A model generated the notes under the pieces. It was not told the origin of the DNA. It ran no database searches and was given only the letters and a program-made list of their open reading frames with translations. A stretch of 64,000 bases of DNA from Pseudomonas silvicola (GTDB taxonomy: Bacteria; Pseudomonadota; Gammaproteobacteria; Pseudomonadales; Pseudomonadaceae), in contig NZ_CP093281.1 of NCBI RefSeq assembly GCF_026651855.1, positions 806,001 through 870,000 on the forward strand. Reading direction: 5' to 3'. Within the stretch, counting starts at the first letter, position 1. Every line of letters begins with the position of its first letter. The translations under genes were made by a program, and so were the position numbers. Below, in pieces: positions 20,296 through 29,656 of this stretch.

Positions 20296-20979
20296 TCACC
20301 AATGAGACGGCGGAACAAGGCTTGCAGCAGGCGATGTCTGCTGTGGCTGCCGCCTGGCCGACCCTTCGCGTGTCAGCATTTTGTGCGCGCTGATGGATGG
20401 CCGAGCCTGGACAGCCACAGAATTAAGCGGCGTCGCCGATATCGCCGCTTCCACCACCAGCGGACATCTGGGCAAACTACTGGATGCCCGCCTTGTGACG
20501 TTTATCTCAGGGCCGCCATCGCTATTTCCGTTTGGCGGGCAGCGAAATTGCGCACCTGCTTGAAACCCTTATGGGGGTATCGATGAGCTCACAGCGGAGC
20601 ACTGGTTTGCTACACCTCCCTCCATGCGCCATGCCCGCACCTGTTATGATCATTTGGCAGGTGAACTGGCGGTTGAGATATACAGTTTTATGCAAGAAAA
20701 CGAGTGGGTTGTTGCCGATGGTAGTGCTCTTACCCCCTTAGGCCAACAGCAGTTAGAGAGCATCGGCATGCAGCGAAATCTTCGTAGTAAACGTAAACCT
20801 TGTTGTGCCTGCCTCGACTGGAGTGAACGCCGCATGCATCTCGGTGGCGCAGCGGGAGCCGCGCTTCTTAGTCTGCTAATTGATAAACAATGGCTAAGCC
20901 GCACGGCAGGCTATCGAGAGATAAATGTCACACCAGCCGGGAAAAAGGCGCTTCAACGCCTATTTGCGTGCAGTTGTAA
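20271..20979 (+). pseudogene. ArsR/SmtB-family regulator, frameshifted
   Basis: The ATG at 20271 starts [20 protein letters not shown], then SILCALMDGRAWTATELSGV, SGHLGKLLDARLVTF (recognition helix with SGHL-KL) and YFRLAGSEIAHLLETLM. A C-terminal extension contains MRHARTCYDHLAGELAV and CCACLDWSERRMHLGGAAGA. The CYDHLAGxLxV plus CLDWSERR arrangement is typical of the long (about 230 residue) ArsR regulators. It ends in FAVQL after adding one G near 20969. Last gene of the HD/ABM/ACT operon and the probable second controller of it. Confidence 0.7.
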
Positions 20980-21139
20980 ACATCAAAATAACACGCTCGT
21001 CACAAATATAACCTTTATCAAATCAGCAAAATTTAATCATCGATCATTTTATGTACTGGTCACTTATCGTTGCTAATATAGTGACGCAACACACAGCAAT
21101 GCGTTGCCTACGAGAATTTTCTTGGTTTAATTAGCCCCC

Positions 21140-21161
21140 GCCCGCTTAGCGGGCTTTTTTT
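21140..21161 (+). terminator. Rho-independent terminator of the HD/ABM/ACT/ArsR operon
   Basis: GCCCGC, TTA loop, GCGGGC, then seven T. A clear intrinsic terminator about 160 bases after the ArsR stop. Confidence 0.85.
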
Positions 21162-21203
21162 GTCCATGTATGCCCCAACCCAATAGCTGAGGCAGATGTT
21201 GAG

Positions 21204-21741
21204 TCAATAAAAGGAGCGTTTCCTCTCATTAAGAAACGCTTGCTCTTGCCGGCGTTGATGGGCGATTAGGCGCTGATTACGATGTGGTAGCGACCAAACA
21301 CTTCAATAATCTGGCCGATGCTCTAACTCACTCTGATAGTAAGACGATCCTTTCAGCGCATCGAACAACACTTCGGCTTGTTGATGGATAACACGAGACT
21401 CGGCATGCATCCAGGGCATCAAGAGAAAGCCTTTTTCATCCAGGTTCAGTGACGCATAGCCCGGAATTTTCACCGCTTCCTGCGCGAGCAATAGCGCCAT
21501 GCCATCCTGCTGCCAGGCGAGAGCACTGTCCCGGTGAAGATTGCGGAGAATTGATCCAGCACGATGATTTCTGCCAATCGTCCCCGAATGTCTTTTCCGT
21601 CGTGCCGATAGCTCACCGCGACGAGCCGCTTCCAGCTATCATAAAAACCATCTCGTATCGCTTCATCAAACCCGTCATTCTGTTTGAACCAATAGCTTAT
21701 GGCGCGTTAAACCAGAATGCCAATACGGTTTCATACTCCAT
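21204..21741 (-). pseudogene. DUF924-family protein, frameshifted
   Basis: The start at 21741 reads MEYETVLAFWFNAP, the usual DUF924 opening (FWFxxP), then IRDGFYDSWKRLVA, IRGRLAEIIVLDQFS, the intact stretch MALLLAQEAVKIPGYASLN with FLLMPWMHAES, and VFGRYPHRN in a shifted frame. About 180 codons. The LDQFSRN and MPxxHSE motifs define this TPR-like family, whose function is unknown. Four or more indels. It converges on the operon to its left, with a terminator between. Confidence 0.7.
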
Positions 21742-21845
21742 TCTCTTCCCCACAGATAATTCCCCTAATCATCAAGGTTAGGCTTCGTGGTGTTATCTGT
21801 TAGACTCGCGCGCAGTATGGATAACGAAACCACTGAGGTGAATGC

Positions 21846-22308
21846 ATGAGTAATCAACTGGATGAGCGACTACAAACCGAGCTGGATAGAATCAACGTAG
21901 AAGAGCAGCGTAATGACCGCCCCTACTTTGATATCTCCTTTATCAAAAATTATCCCGGTTTATTCAGCCTGATGTGGATACTGTTTGTTCTTACCATGGC
22001 GCTGCTGTTGTACTCCGACTCTTTCGGCACCATCGAATATGTGGTTTGCATTCTGATTTTTGCGGTGTGTAATTTCTTCTTCTTCTTCCATGTCAATCCG
22101 TCGTACAAAGCGAAGGATATCGATAAAGGTGCCTGGAAGAATTGCTACACCGGCGACTGGTATATGGAAGTCCATGTTCGGGACGATTTTGTCGATGAAC
22201 TGCTGGGCAGCGCCATTCTGACCGAGAGTGAAAAAACACGGCTAAACGAGATGCGCGCCAGAAAAGGCTATCTGTACTTTTGCTGATATCTATCGTTTAA
22301 GGCATTAA
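21846..22308 (+). pseudogene. ylaC: YlaC-family inner-membrane protein, one indel near the C-terminus
   Basis: The ATG at 21846 runs 146 codons in frame: a cytoplasmic N-terminus with YFDISFIKNYPGLFSLMWIL, two adjacent membrane helices (LFSLMWILFVLTMALLLY and VVCILIFAVCNFFFFF), then VNPSYKAKDIDKGAWKNCYT and GDWYMEVHV. E. coli YlaC shares FSISFIRKHPGLF, the NGFFFFDVYP turn and the EDIDVLDFRVCYNGEWY block. Removing one T near 22280 extends the protein to YLYFADIYRLRH and TAA 22306-22308, matching the family C-terminus. Confidence 0.8.
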
Positions 22309-22342
22309 ATATTGCGCGCCGCTCCGCGACGCGCTTTCAATG

Positions 22343-23570
22343 CTATTTCACCACCGGATGCTTAGCAAACTGCAGCGCCTGCATAAATTTGTCATCCAGA
22401 TGCAGATGCTGCCGCACCAAATCTGCTGGCGTACTGGCTAACCATTGATTCAATGAAATATCCGCGTAGTAATCGCTTTTAAATAATTCTAAAAACCGCA
22501 GCGGCTTATCACCGATATTTTCAATGTAATGCCCCATGGCGAAAGGAACATAGCCAACATCGCCCGCGCGGAAATCGAAGGTCCGAGCCTGCCCCGATGA
22601 GGCAAACACGCCCATGCGCCCTTCACCTTCCAGATAGTATTGCCACTCATCGTTGTTTGGATGCCAATGCAATTCCCGCATAGCGCCGGGCTCAAGTTCC
22701 ACCAATGCAGCGGCGACGGTTTTTGATATGGGGAAATTACTGGTGTCGGTAATGCGTACAGTGCCACCCGGCAGGGTAATCGGTTTTTGCGCCAGCATTT
22801 TATGCGAGAAATTCAACACAGATTTCACGCCACCTTTCACAGCTGCAGAATCCCCGCCCTCCGGCGCTTTCCCGGCAAAAATATACTCGTCGGCCGGTGA
22901 TGGCAGCGTGTTGAAAACGTCCGCTGATACGCCAAAATTTTTGGCGAGCACTTCAGGCGGAATGTGTTTAAACCAGTCGCTACAGGAAAGTACTGTCCTC
23001 ATCAAAGTTACCGTTATCAAAGGCCAGTAAAAACTCGCAGCCGTCCGGACCGAGCCCCTGGATAGAGTGCGGCACACCGGGCGGGAAATACCACAAGTCA
23101 CCCACGCCAACATCATCCACAAACCATCCACCTTGGGTGTCCAGTGCAGTGATACGTGCATTGCCATAGAGCATGTACGCCCACTCGCCCTCTTTATGCC
23201 AGTGCAATTCACGAATGCCGCCATTATCAAGCCGCATATCTACACCAGCGATGGTAGTGGAAATCCCTAATTCGCGTTGTGTCACCTGCCGCGTCCAACC
23301 TCCGCTGCCTTTGCGTACATGTGCATCGCTAAAAGAGAAGCGCAGATTCGGTAATGTACCGCTGTCTGTTGCGGGTGGATCGACAATATCGGGATTGAGC
23401 CCCTCACGGATAGGATCGTGTGGACCGGGGTCGCGGGGATGGCGGGGATCGTTTGCTGGGTAAGTAGCCACTGTTGCCTCGTGGGCATGAACTTTACCTG
23501 CTGCCAGCGCCACGGTGCCACCCGCTGCAAATGCCATGAAGGTTCGACGAGATAAGTTTTCTAATTTCAT
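22343..23570 (-). pseudogene. oxdC: bicupin oxalate decarboxylase with Tat signal, one frameshift
   Basis: [18 protein letters not shown] is a twin-arginine signal (SRRTF), so the enzyme is periplasmic. Cupin 1 has [17 protein letters not shown] and HSIQGLG; cupin 2 has RELHWHPNNDEWQYYLEG and MGHYIENIG: two Mn sites, each H-x-H-x(3-4)-E plus a distal His. The lid loop before cupin 2 reads NFDEDSTF, keeping the Glu of the SENST-type lid. The break is a single indel near 22980 between DSTFL and DWFKHIPPEVL. It would convert oxalate to formate and CO2. About 410 codons, normal length. Confidence 0.85.
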
Positions 23571-23992
23571 ATCTGCTGTTTCCTCAGTTTCTTATGGTCT
23601 TAAAAGAGCTCATTAACCATAGTGAAACTGTGGTATTGCGATGTAACAGCGTGCTGGTCGTTTCAAATCAAGGATTTAATCGAGGACAGAAACTAATCTC
23701 ATCAACAGGTTAAAATAAACAAATTGTTGATTAAACATTGAGGTTCTGGCGCGCATCCAAATGAATAAAAGGCACGAAGAGGTTAATTCAGCCAAAAAAC
23801 CATTAGAAAAAATTCTCAAAAGCCCATCATAAAGTTAATGAAATGTTACAAATGACAAGAAAATCGCTTATACCCACCTGCAATTTGATGAGGGTTAGCA
23901 GACAAACCACTGTTGTCTGCTCTGTGAATCTATTGTTGCCGCTGGAGGCATCGGGATAAATGGAAGCAGGTTTCAGGATTGGAAAGCCAAAC
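23571..23992. other. intergenic region upstream of the oxalate decarboxylase gene
   Basis: About 420 bases without a gene. It holds a perfect 7-bp inverted repeat GCAGACA (23898-23904) and TGTCTGC (23914-23920), which may be a hairpin after the FAD monooxygenase gene, and an AT-rich tract at 23700-23870 that probably contains the oxalate decarboxylase promoter. No specific promoter hexamers are convincing. Confidence 0.4.
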
Positions 23993-25192
23993 TTACTCAT
24001 TGAGATGTTCTGGTTTTTCAGTTCGAAAGCCTAAACCAATTAAACGACCGAACAGATGGCGCAAGAACGGGAAACGGCTGATCATCTGCGGCACCTTACT
24101 CGGCGTAGTGCGCTTACGTTTATTACTGCTCATTTTAATTTGCAGGAATTGCGTGGCAACGGTGGGAAACTGTCGGCGCTGTTGCACTTTCTGCAGGTCA
24201 CGTAGTGTGACATGACCTTTTTTCAGTGGAAGAGTCAGGCAATTGGCCGCTGCCACCGCATCCTGAATCGCCAGATTGACGCCAACGCCACCAATCGGCG
24301 ACATCGCATGGGCTGCATCACCAATGCACAGCACGCCGGGCTTCATCCACTGATCCAGCCGGTCAATGCGAATCGACAACAGCTTCAATTTGTCCCAACC
24401 GTCGAGATCCGCCATACGCTCAGCGCTGAAGGGCGCCACTTCAGCCATAGCCTGCTTTAGCGTCTCCAGACCGGCAAGCTTTAATGCGTCAAACTCTCCT
24501 TTTTGGATGGTGTAGCCGCACTGCCAGTAGTCACCGCGATCAATCACAATGAAATTCTGCTTTGGCCCTTTGTGGCCCATACCCCATTTGGGATCGCTTC
24601 CCTGTTTGCCCAACCGGAACCACAGCACATCACGGGATGAGCCAAAGCTTTTACTCTGCAGTCCGGCTTTGGCACGTACCTGCGAGTTACGCCCATCCGC
24701 GCCAATCACCAGCGAGGTATGAATGATGCGCGTATCGTTACCCTGTAACGTTTTAATACCCGATACCTCACCCTCTGCATAGATCAAATCATCAAAAGCG
24801 GTGGATTGTAAGAGCGTGAAGCCGGGAAAAGCGGCCGCTTTGCTCGCGAGAAAATTGAGGAATTCCCATTGCGGCATAAAGGCAATAAAGCGGCACTGCA
24901 CCGGCAAGCGCGAGAAATCAGCCATCGTGATCTCCTGACCAGCCACTTCTGCCTGTAATTTTTCGGCTCTCTGATGCGGTAAGGTCAGTAGCTCATCCAG
25001 CAACCCGAGATGGCGCATGATCTCCAGCGTCGAGGGATGGATGGTATCGCCACGAAAATCGCGCAGGAAGTCGGGATGTTTTTCAATCACCACGACACTT
25101 AATCCTGATCTCGCCAGTAAATAACCCAGCATTAATCCTGCTGGTCCGCCGCCGACGATACAACAGTCGGCGGTGAGTTCTGTTGGTTGCAT
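23993..25192 (-). CDS. FAD-dependent aromatic-type monooxygenase
   Basis: Intact, about 399 codons from the ATG at 25192 (MQPTELTADCCIVGGG; upstream in-frame codons exist but this start has an AGG ribosome site). The Rossmann GGGPAGLMLGYLLARSG motif binds FAD, VIGADGRNSQVR is the DG motif, and LCIGDAAHAMSPIGGVGVNL is the second FAD-binding GD motif of PHBH-type class A flavin monooxygenases. The substrate is unknown. A Fur-box-like palindrome sits 25 bases upstream, so the gene is probably iron-repressed. One of the longest intact frames in the window. Confidence 0.85.
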   Translation of the reverse strand: MQPTELTADCCIVGGGPAGLMLGYLLARSGLSVVVIEKHPDFLRDFRGDTIHPSTLEIMRHLGLLDELLTLPHQRAEKLQAEVAGQEITMADFSRLPVQCRFIAFMPQWEFLNFLASKAAAFPGFTLLQSTAFDDLIYAEGEVSGIKTLQGNDTRIIHTSLVIGADGRNSQVRAKAGLQSKSFGSSRDVLWFRLGKQGSDPKWGMGHKGPKQNFIVIDRGDYWQCGYTIQKGEFDALKLAGLETLKQAMAEVAPFSAERMADLDGWDKLKLLSIRIDRLDQWMKPGVLCIGDAAHAMSPIGGVGVNLAIQDAVAAANCLTLPLKKGHVTLRDLQKVQQRRQFPTVATQFLQIKMSSNKRKRTTPSKVPQMISRFPFLRHLFGRLIGLGFRTEKPEHLNE

Positions 25193-25216
25193 CCTGACCT
25201 CAGCACAAAGCAATTG

Positions 25217-25233
25217 ATGATAATCGTTATCAT
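25217..25233. promoter_or_regulatory. Fur-box-like palindrome before the FAD monooxygenase gene
   Basis: ATGATAA (25217-25223), TCG, TTATCAT (25227-25233) is a perfect palindrome. Against the 7-1-7 Fur consensus TGATAATNATTATCA the site at 25218-25232 differs at one position. It lies 25 bases upstream of the ATG on the minus strand. Confidence 0.65.
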
Positions 25234-25315
25234 TTATATAGCATCATGATGAGATTTAAGTGGGAATAAATGCCGCAGTATCTGTCGGTACACCGCTGCA
25301 TGCTGCCCGCAGACG

Positions 25316-26350
25316 TTAGCTGTGCGAGATCAAACCCAGCTCAATCAAGCTCTGGGCCGTCGCGATAATCGCCTGTTGGGGTGTGCGCGGCTGCCAGCCC
25401 AACACAGACATCGCTTTCTCTGCCGTGACGTTCATATCTACCCCCAACAATTTCACCATCCCAATCATCACTGGATTCGTATCTGCAGCAGCCCGCACAC
25501 TCTCATCCGTGAGTTCGATCGTTGATACGTAGTGGGCGGCCTCACCCAGTGACGTTTTCAAGGTATGGGCTACCTCCACCAGACGCAAACTATGGCCCGA
25601 ACTGGCAAGGAATCGCTCCCCTCTGGCTGCTGGGTGTTTCATGGCGATGACGTGTAAATCGGCGACATCCCGTACATCCACAAAACAGCTGTTGATATCA
25701 GGGCAACCCGGCTGCCCTTCTAACATCTCTTTGATAATCCGGGTTGAGTGTGAGTAGTCTGCGCCCAGCACAGGTCCGAGTACAGCCACGGGATTGATAG
25801 CTGACAGCTCTAAACCCCGCCCCTCCTTCTCAATAAAGGCCCAGGCTGCCCGTTCCGATAAGGTTTTGGAACGTTGATACGGCCATAAATCGCTGTCCAG
25901 GTTCGTCCAGTCCGTCTCCTTAAATGGGCGCGGGTAGTCCGCCGCGTGACCGACTCCGACCGCACCAAATGCCGACGTTAACACCACGCGTTTAACGCCT
26001 GCATCCCTCGCCGCCCGCAGAACGCGCAAATTTCCCTCAATCGCGGGGTTGATCCAATCGGCCTCGGTGGCCTGCTCACCGGATGGTGTAGGTGATGCGC
26101 CATGCAGCACATAAGTACAGCCTTGAGTGGCCGCATCCCACCCTGATCGGCCACTTAAATCTGCCACGACAAATGTCAGGTTTTCACCTGGCTCTACACC
26201 TCCTTGCTGTAAATTTTGTCGCACTTCATTCTCTCGCTGGGCTGAACGCACCGTCGTGCGCACTCTGTATCCCTGTTTAAGCAGGGAAATAATGCAATGT
26301 TGCGCGATAAAACCGGTACCACCCGTCACCAAAACGGTTTCTTTAGTCAT
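25316..26350 (-). CDS. NAD(P)-dependent epimerase/dihydroflavonol-4-reductase-like protein
   Basis: Intact, 344 codons from the ATG at 26350 (GAGG upstream); the frame is open 41 codons further but without a ribosome site. VLVTGGTGFIAQHCIISLL is the NAD(P) Rossmann GxxGxxG motif; YVLHGASPTP, VVLTSAFGAVG and the YQRSKTLSE catalytic YxxxK follow. This is the extended-SDR/DFR group that reduces aldehydes or ketones. It is divergent from an AraC regulator, its likely controller. Confidence 0.8.
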   Translation of the reverse strand: MTKETVLVTGGTGFIAQHCIISLLKQGYRVRTTVRSAQRENEVRQNLQQGGVEPGENLTFVVADLSGRSGWDAATQGCTYVLHGASPTPSGEQATEADWINPAIEGNLRVLRAARDAGVKRVVLTSAFGAVGVGHAADYPRPFKETDWTNLDSDLWPYQRSKTLSERAAWAFIEKEGRGLELSAINPVAVLGPVLGADYSHSTRIIKEMLEGQPGCPDINSCFVDVRDVADLHVIAMKHPAARGERFLASSGHSLRLVEVAHTLKTSLGEAAHYVSTIELTDESVRAAADTNPVMIGMVKLLGVDMNVTAEKAMSVLGWQPRTPQQAIIATAQSLIELGLISHS

Positions 26351-26447
26351 GAAAAATGCCTCGCTGTTGTGATACTGAACAGAGTAAACAGCCATGACCG
26401 GACTGTGAATGCTTGATAGTGCGTGTATGTTGCGTGATAGTACGGAA

Positions 26448-27371
26448 ATGCAAAACGACCCTTTTTCTGACATCCTGAAATTCGTCCACGCGGAATCCCT
26501 GGTGACAGGAGGCTTTAGCGCGGGCGGCCGCTGGGCGTTACGTTTCCCTGCGCCCGAGAAGATTAAGTTTTTCGCCGTTCTGAAAGGACAATGCTGGGTT
26601 CAGTTTGACGACGACGCCAGGCCAATTCTGTTCTCAACCGGCGATGTTGGTTTACTGAGTGCAAAACGCGCCTTTGTGCTGTCCAGCGAGCCCGGCGTAG
26701 AGCCGGTTGATGCCATGAGTGTGTTTTTCGGTGCCGGAAAACCTCATGCCCCCATTGGTGAAGGGGATGATTTTGCGCATATCGGTGGGCATGTCCTGCT
26801 GAATCCCACCAGTGGCCGTTTATTGACGCACGTTTTGCCACCATGGATTCATGTCCCTGCCGCCTCACCGCAAGCGGCCTCGTTCCGTTGGTTACTGGAT
26901 CACTTAGTACAAGAGCGTCGTACCACACAGCCGGGTTCGCAACTGGCCTCGTCACAGTTGGCGCAACTGCTGTTTATTCAGATTTTGCGTGCTCATCTGC
27001 AAACCTGTGATGCACTCCCCGCCAGTTGGCTGCGAGCCCTTGGTGATGCACGTCTCGCGCCTGCGCTGCAACTGATGCATGGCGATCCGGCAAGAAATTG
27101 GCATCTGGAAGAGTTGGCAAAAGCCTGCGCCATGTCACGCACCACCTTTGCTCAGCAGTTTCGTACTGTTGCGGGTGTGACACCGGTTGCCTATCTGACA
27201 CAATGGCGCATGCGATTAGCCGAACGCGCCTTACGTGAGGAGTGCGATCAGGTGGCCGTGGTGGCGCAGTCGCTGGGTTACACTTCAGAAAGTGCCTTCA
27301 GCCATGCGTTTAAACGCGAGACGGGGATGTCGCCAAAAGCGTGGCGACTGGCTGTACGTTCGATGGGATAA
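26448..27371 (+). CDS. AraC-family regulator (cupin_6 type)
   Basis: Intact; the start is taken as MQNDPFSDIL at 26448, though the frame is open to 26409. An N-terminal cupin-like sensor (FFAVLKGQCWVQFDDDARPI, FSTGDVGLLS) is followed by LQLMHGDPARNWHLEELAKA, MSRTTFAQQFRTVAGVTPVA and SLGYTSESAFSHAFKRETGM, the two HTH units of AraC proteins. About 308 residues. It faces away from the SDR gene at 25316 and probably regulates it. Confidence 0.85.
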   Translation: MQNDPFSDILKFVHAESLVTGGFSAGGRWALRFPAPEKIKFFAVLKGQCWVQFDDDARPILFSTGDVGLLSAKRAFVLSSEPGVEPVDAMSVFFGAGKPHAPIGEGDDFAHIGGHVLLNPTSGRLLTHVLPPWIHVPAASPQAASFRWLLDHLVQERRTTQPGSQLASSQLAQLLFIQILRAHLQTCDALPASWLRALGDARLAPALQLMHGDPARNWHLEELAKACAMSRTTFAQQFRTVAGVTPVAYLTQWRMRLAERALREECDQVAVVAQSLGYTSESAFSHAFKRETGMSPKAWRLAVRSMG

Positions 27372-27473
27372 AAGGCGCCGCCTTAGCACGTAATCGCATG
27401 CGCAAGCATGTATCGCGGATCATGCAGGATATCGACAGCTTACCCAGTGAATACGTTTTGCAGAAACACTAAG

Positions 27474-27975
27474 TTAAGGCTGCGGCCTTGCATCAAGCTG
27501 AAGCTGCAAAAAGGTCAGGTCGAGCCATCGGCCAAATTTGCAGCCTACCTGATTTAATCTGCCGCCATCACTGAAACCCGCTTCTTGTGCAACGCGATTG
27601 AAGCGCTGTTCTCTGACTCAATCCCGGCAATCATCATATGTTTGCCCTGCTCGCGCGCCCGCTCAATCAAGGCGGTCATCAGCATGCCGCCCACCCCTTT
27701 AATGCGGCCGCGCGAACATAGATTAATGTTCCACGGTATGACGATATCCATCCCAGGGGCGCCAGTCACCATAGGAGGCATAACCGATCACGCCATGTTC
27801 ATTAACCGCTACCAGTACCGGAAACCCCGCAGCCTGCCGTGTGGCCATCCACTGGATGCGGTTAGCAATATCCACGGTATTCTCATTCCAAATCGCGGTG
27901 GTGTTGAGTAGTGCGTCGTTAGTAGATGTCCGCGATCGCCCCGGCATCGCCCTCTTCTGCTGCTCGTATTTGCAT
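27474..27975 (-). pseudogene. phosphinothricin/methionine-sulfone-type GNAT acetyltransferase, frameshifted
   Basis: From the ATG at 27975, MQIRAAEEGD and AIADIYNDALLNTTAIWNEN match PAT/MnaT openings. PVLVAVNEHGVIGYASYGDW and RPWDGYRHTVEHSIYV follow, then GRIKGVGGMLMTALIERARE (acetyl-CoA loop) and MIAGIESENSASIALHKK. These blocks define the PAT subfamily. Length about 167. Three indels. Divergent from an XRE-cupin regulator, a common pairing. Confidence 0.75.
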
Positions 27976-28030
27976 GATTTCCGCCTCGTCACTATAGTGG
28001 ATGTTTCGTTTACTATTGTAGTTATCCATT

Positions 28031-28608
28031 ATGTTAGATGAATTGTCCAGTAAAGAAGATGACATCAATGCGCGCATTGGTCAGAACATTAAAATCGAAC
28101 GTGAGAAGCGCGGCTGGTCTTTAACCGACCTGGCAGAACAGTCCGGTGTTTCACGGGCGATGATCCATAAAATAGAACGGGGTGAGAGCAGCCCAACTGC
28201 GACGTCTCTCGCTCGCCTCGCCGGCTCGTTTGCTATGAGCATGTCGCAGCTCATCGCCCTCACGGAAGTTCAACCCGGGACGTTGCTGCGTCATGCACAG
28301 CAACCGGTGTGGCAAGACCCAGAAACCGGCTACATTCGCCGCCATATTTCACCTGGCGATATCCCGTTGGATGTCGTGAGTGTAAGCTCCCTCCGCACTG
28401 ACGTGCCAATGCCAGCGATTTCCTACCTTCACGTCGTCAGTTGATCTGGGTGCTGGAAGGCACTTTGCGCTTTCAGGAGGGCGACAATCTGTTTGAAATG
28501 AACGTCGGTGATTGCCTGGAATTGGGCGATCCCACGGATTGCGTGTTTACCAATGCGACTGATGACATTTGTTGTTATGCGGTAATGGTGCTTAAAACCA
28601 CTGTGTGA
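28031..28608 (+). pseudogene. XRE-family regulator with C-terminal cupin, one frameshift
   Basis: INARIGQNIKIEREKRGWSL, DLAEQSGVSRAMIHKIERGE and SSPTATSLARLAGSF form a typical XRE HTH at residues 12-68. The cupin domain is split near 28420: SVSSLRTDVPMPA in the first frame, then LIWVLEGTLRFQEGDNLFEM and DVGDCLELG-type sheet in the second, ending VLKTTV at TGA 28606-28608. About 190 codons. Probably regulates the divergent acetyltransferase gene. Confidence 0.8.
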
Positions 28609-28611
28609 GCC

Positions 28612-29551
28612 CTAATGCGAAGAGACATATGCAGAAGCCTGCTGTGCAGGCGCCACCGCGAAGTTGCGCTGCATGCGCTTGATCTCCTCCGCCGGTGGCA
28701 GCCCGAACAGACGTTTGAATTCCCGGTTAAATTGGGATGCGCTTTCATAACCCACCGCAGGCTCGCCGAGGCCGCCGTCATCTCCTGACGCACCATCAGC
28801 ATTCGCGCCTGATGTAAGCGTACCGATTTCACGTATTGCATCGGTGACTGCTGGGTGATGGTTTTAAAATGCGCGCTGAAGGTTGGCACGCTCATGCCTG
28901 CTTCACCCGCCAACTGCGCCAGATTGAGCGTCTGGGCATAGCAGGCATGAATATGGCGCAGCGCTTTACCCACCTTGCCGAATTGCCCCTGCAACGTCAG
29001 CGCGGCACGCAGTGCCTGACCTTGTGCACCCGTTAACACACGATAATAGGTTCACGCACCAGTGCGGGGCCGAGGATCTGTGCATCCAAAGGATGACTCA
29101 GGGCCGTCAGGAAACGTAGCACTGAATCACGGAGCGGCTGATCCATGGGACTCGACATCATGCTCTGCGCCGCTTTCGCCGTGAAAGGCACTTGCTGTTG
29201 CTCTAGTTCCAGCAACAATGCTGTCGCCACACTGAAATCAAGATGCATGTAGATCGCCAGCAACGGGTGTTCTGCGCTCGCCGCGGTTTCCATGGTAAAG
29301 GGAACCGGCACAGAAACCGCCAGATAATGTTGCTCATCGTAGAGGTAGATTTGATCGCCAAAGAAACCACGCTTAGTGCCCTGGCAGACAATCACAATGC
29401 CGGGATCGTAAAGCACCGGCGTGCGCGCTAGTGGGCGATCTGAACGCAAAATACGCACATCAGAAAGTGCCGTCAGGTTGTAGCCCTCATGCGGCGCGAG
29501 CGATTTAAGCAATTCCACCGTACGTTGTTGTACCTCTGAATCTACCACCAC
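28612..29551 (-). pseudogene. AraC-family regulator with AraC_N domain (YqhC-like), frameshifted
   Basis: The start MVVDSEVQQRTVELLKSLAP at 29551 leads to LYDPGIVIVCQGTKRGFFGD and YLAVSVPVPFTMET, hallmarks of the AraC_N domain. After a break near 29035 come [40 protein letters not shown] and, in another frame, [17 protein letters not shown]; the stop is at 28612. About 310 codons. It is divergent from the SDR gene at 29657, as yqhC is from its target oxidoreductase. Confidence 0.8.
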
Positions 29552-29656
29552 TCCTCCTCACTCATAAGATTAGGCAATAAAAGCAGAAGATACGGCCTTA
29601 TAGCGCTGACCTCCAGAGAATATTATGCATGCATCATTCATGTAGGGAGAAAAACG

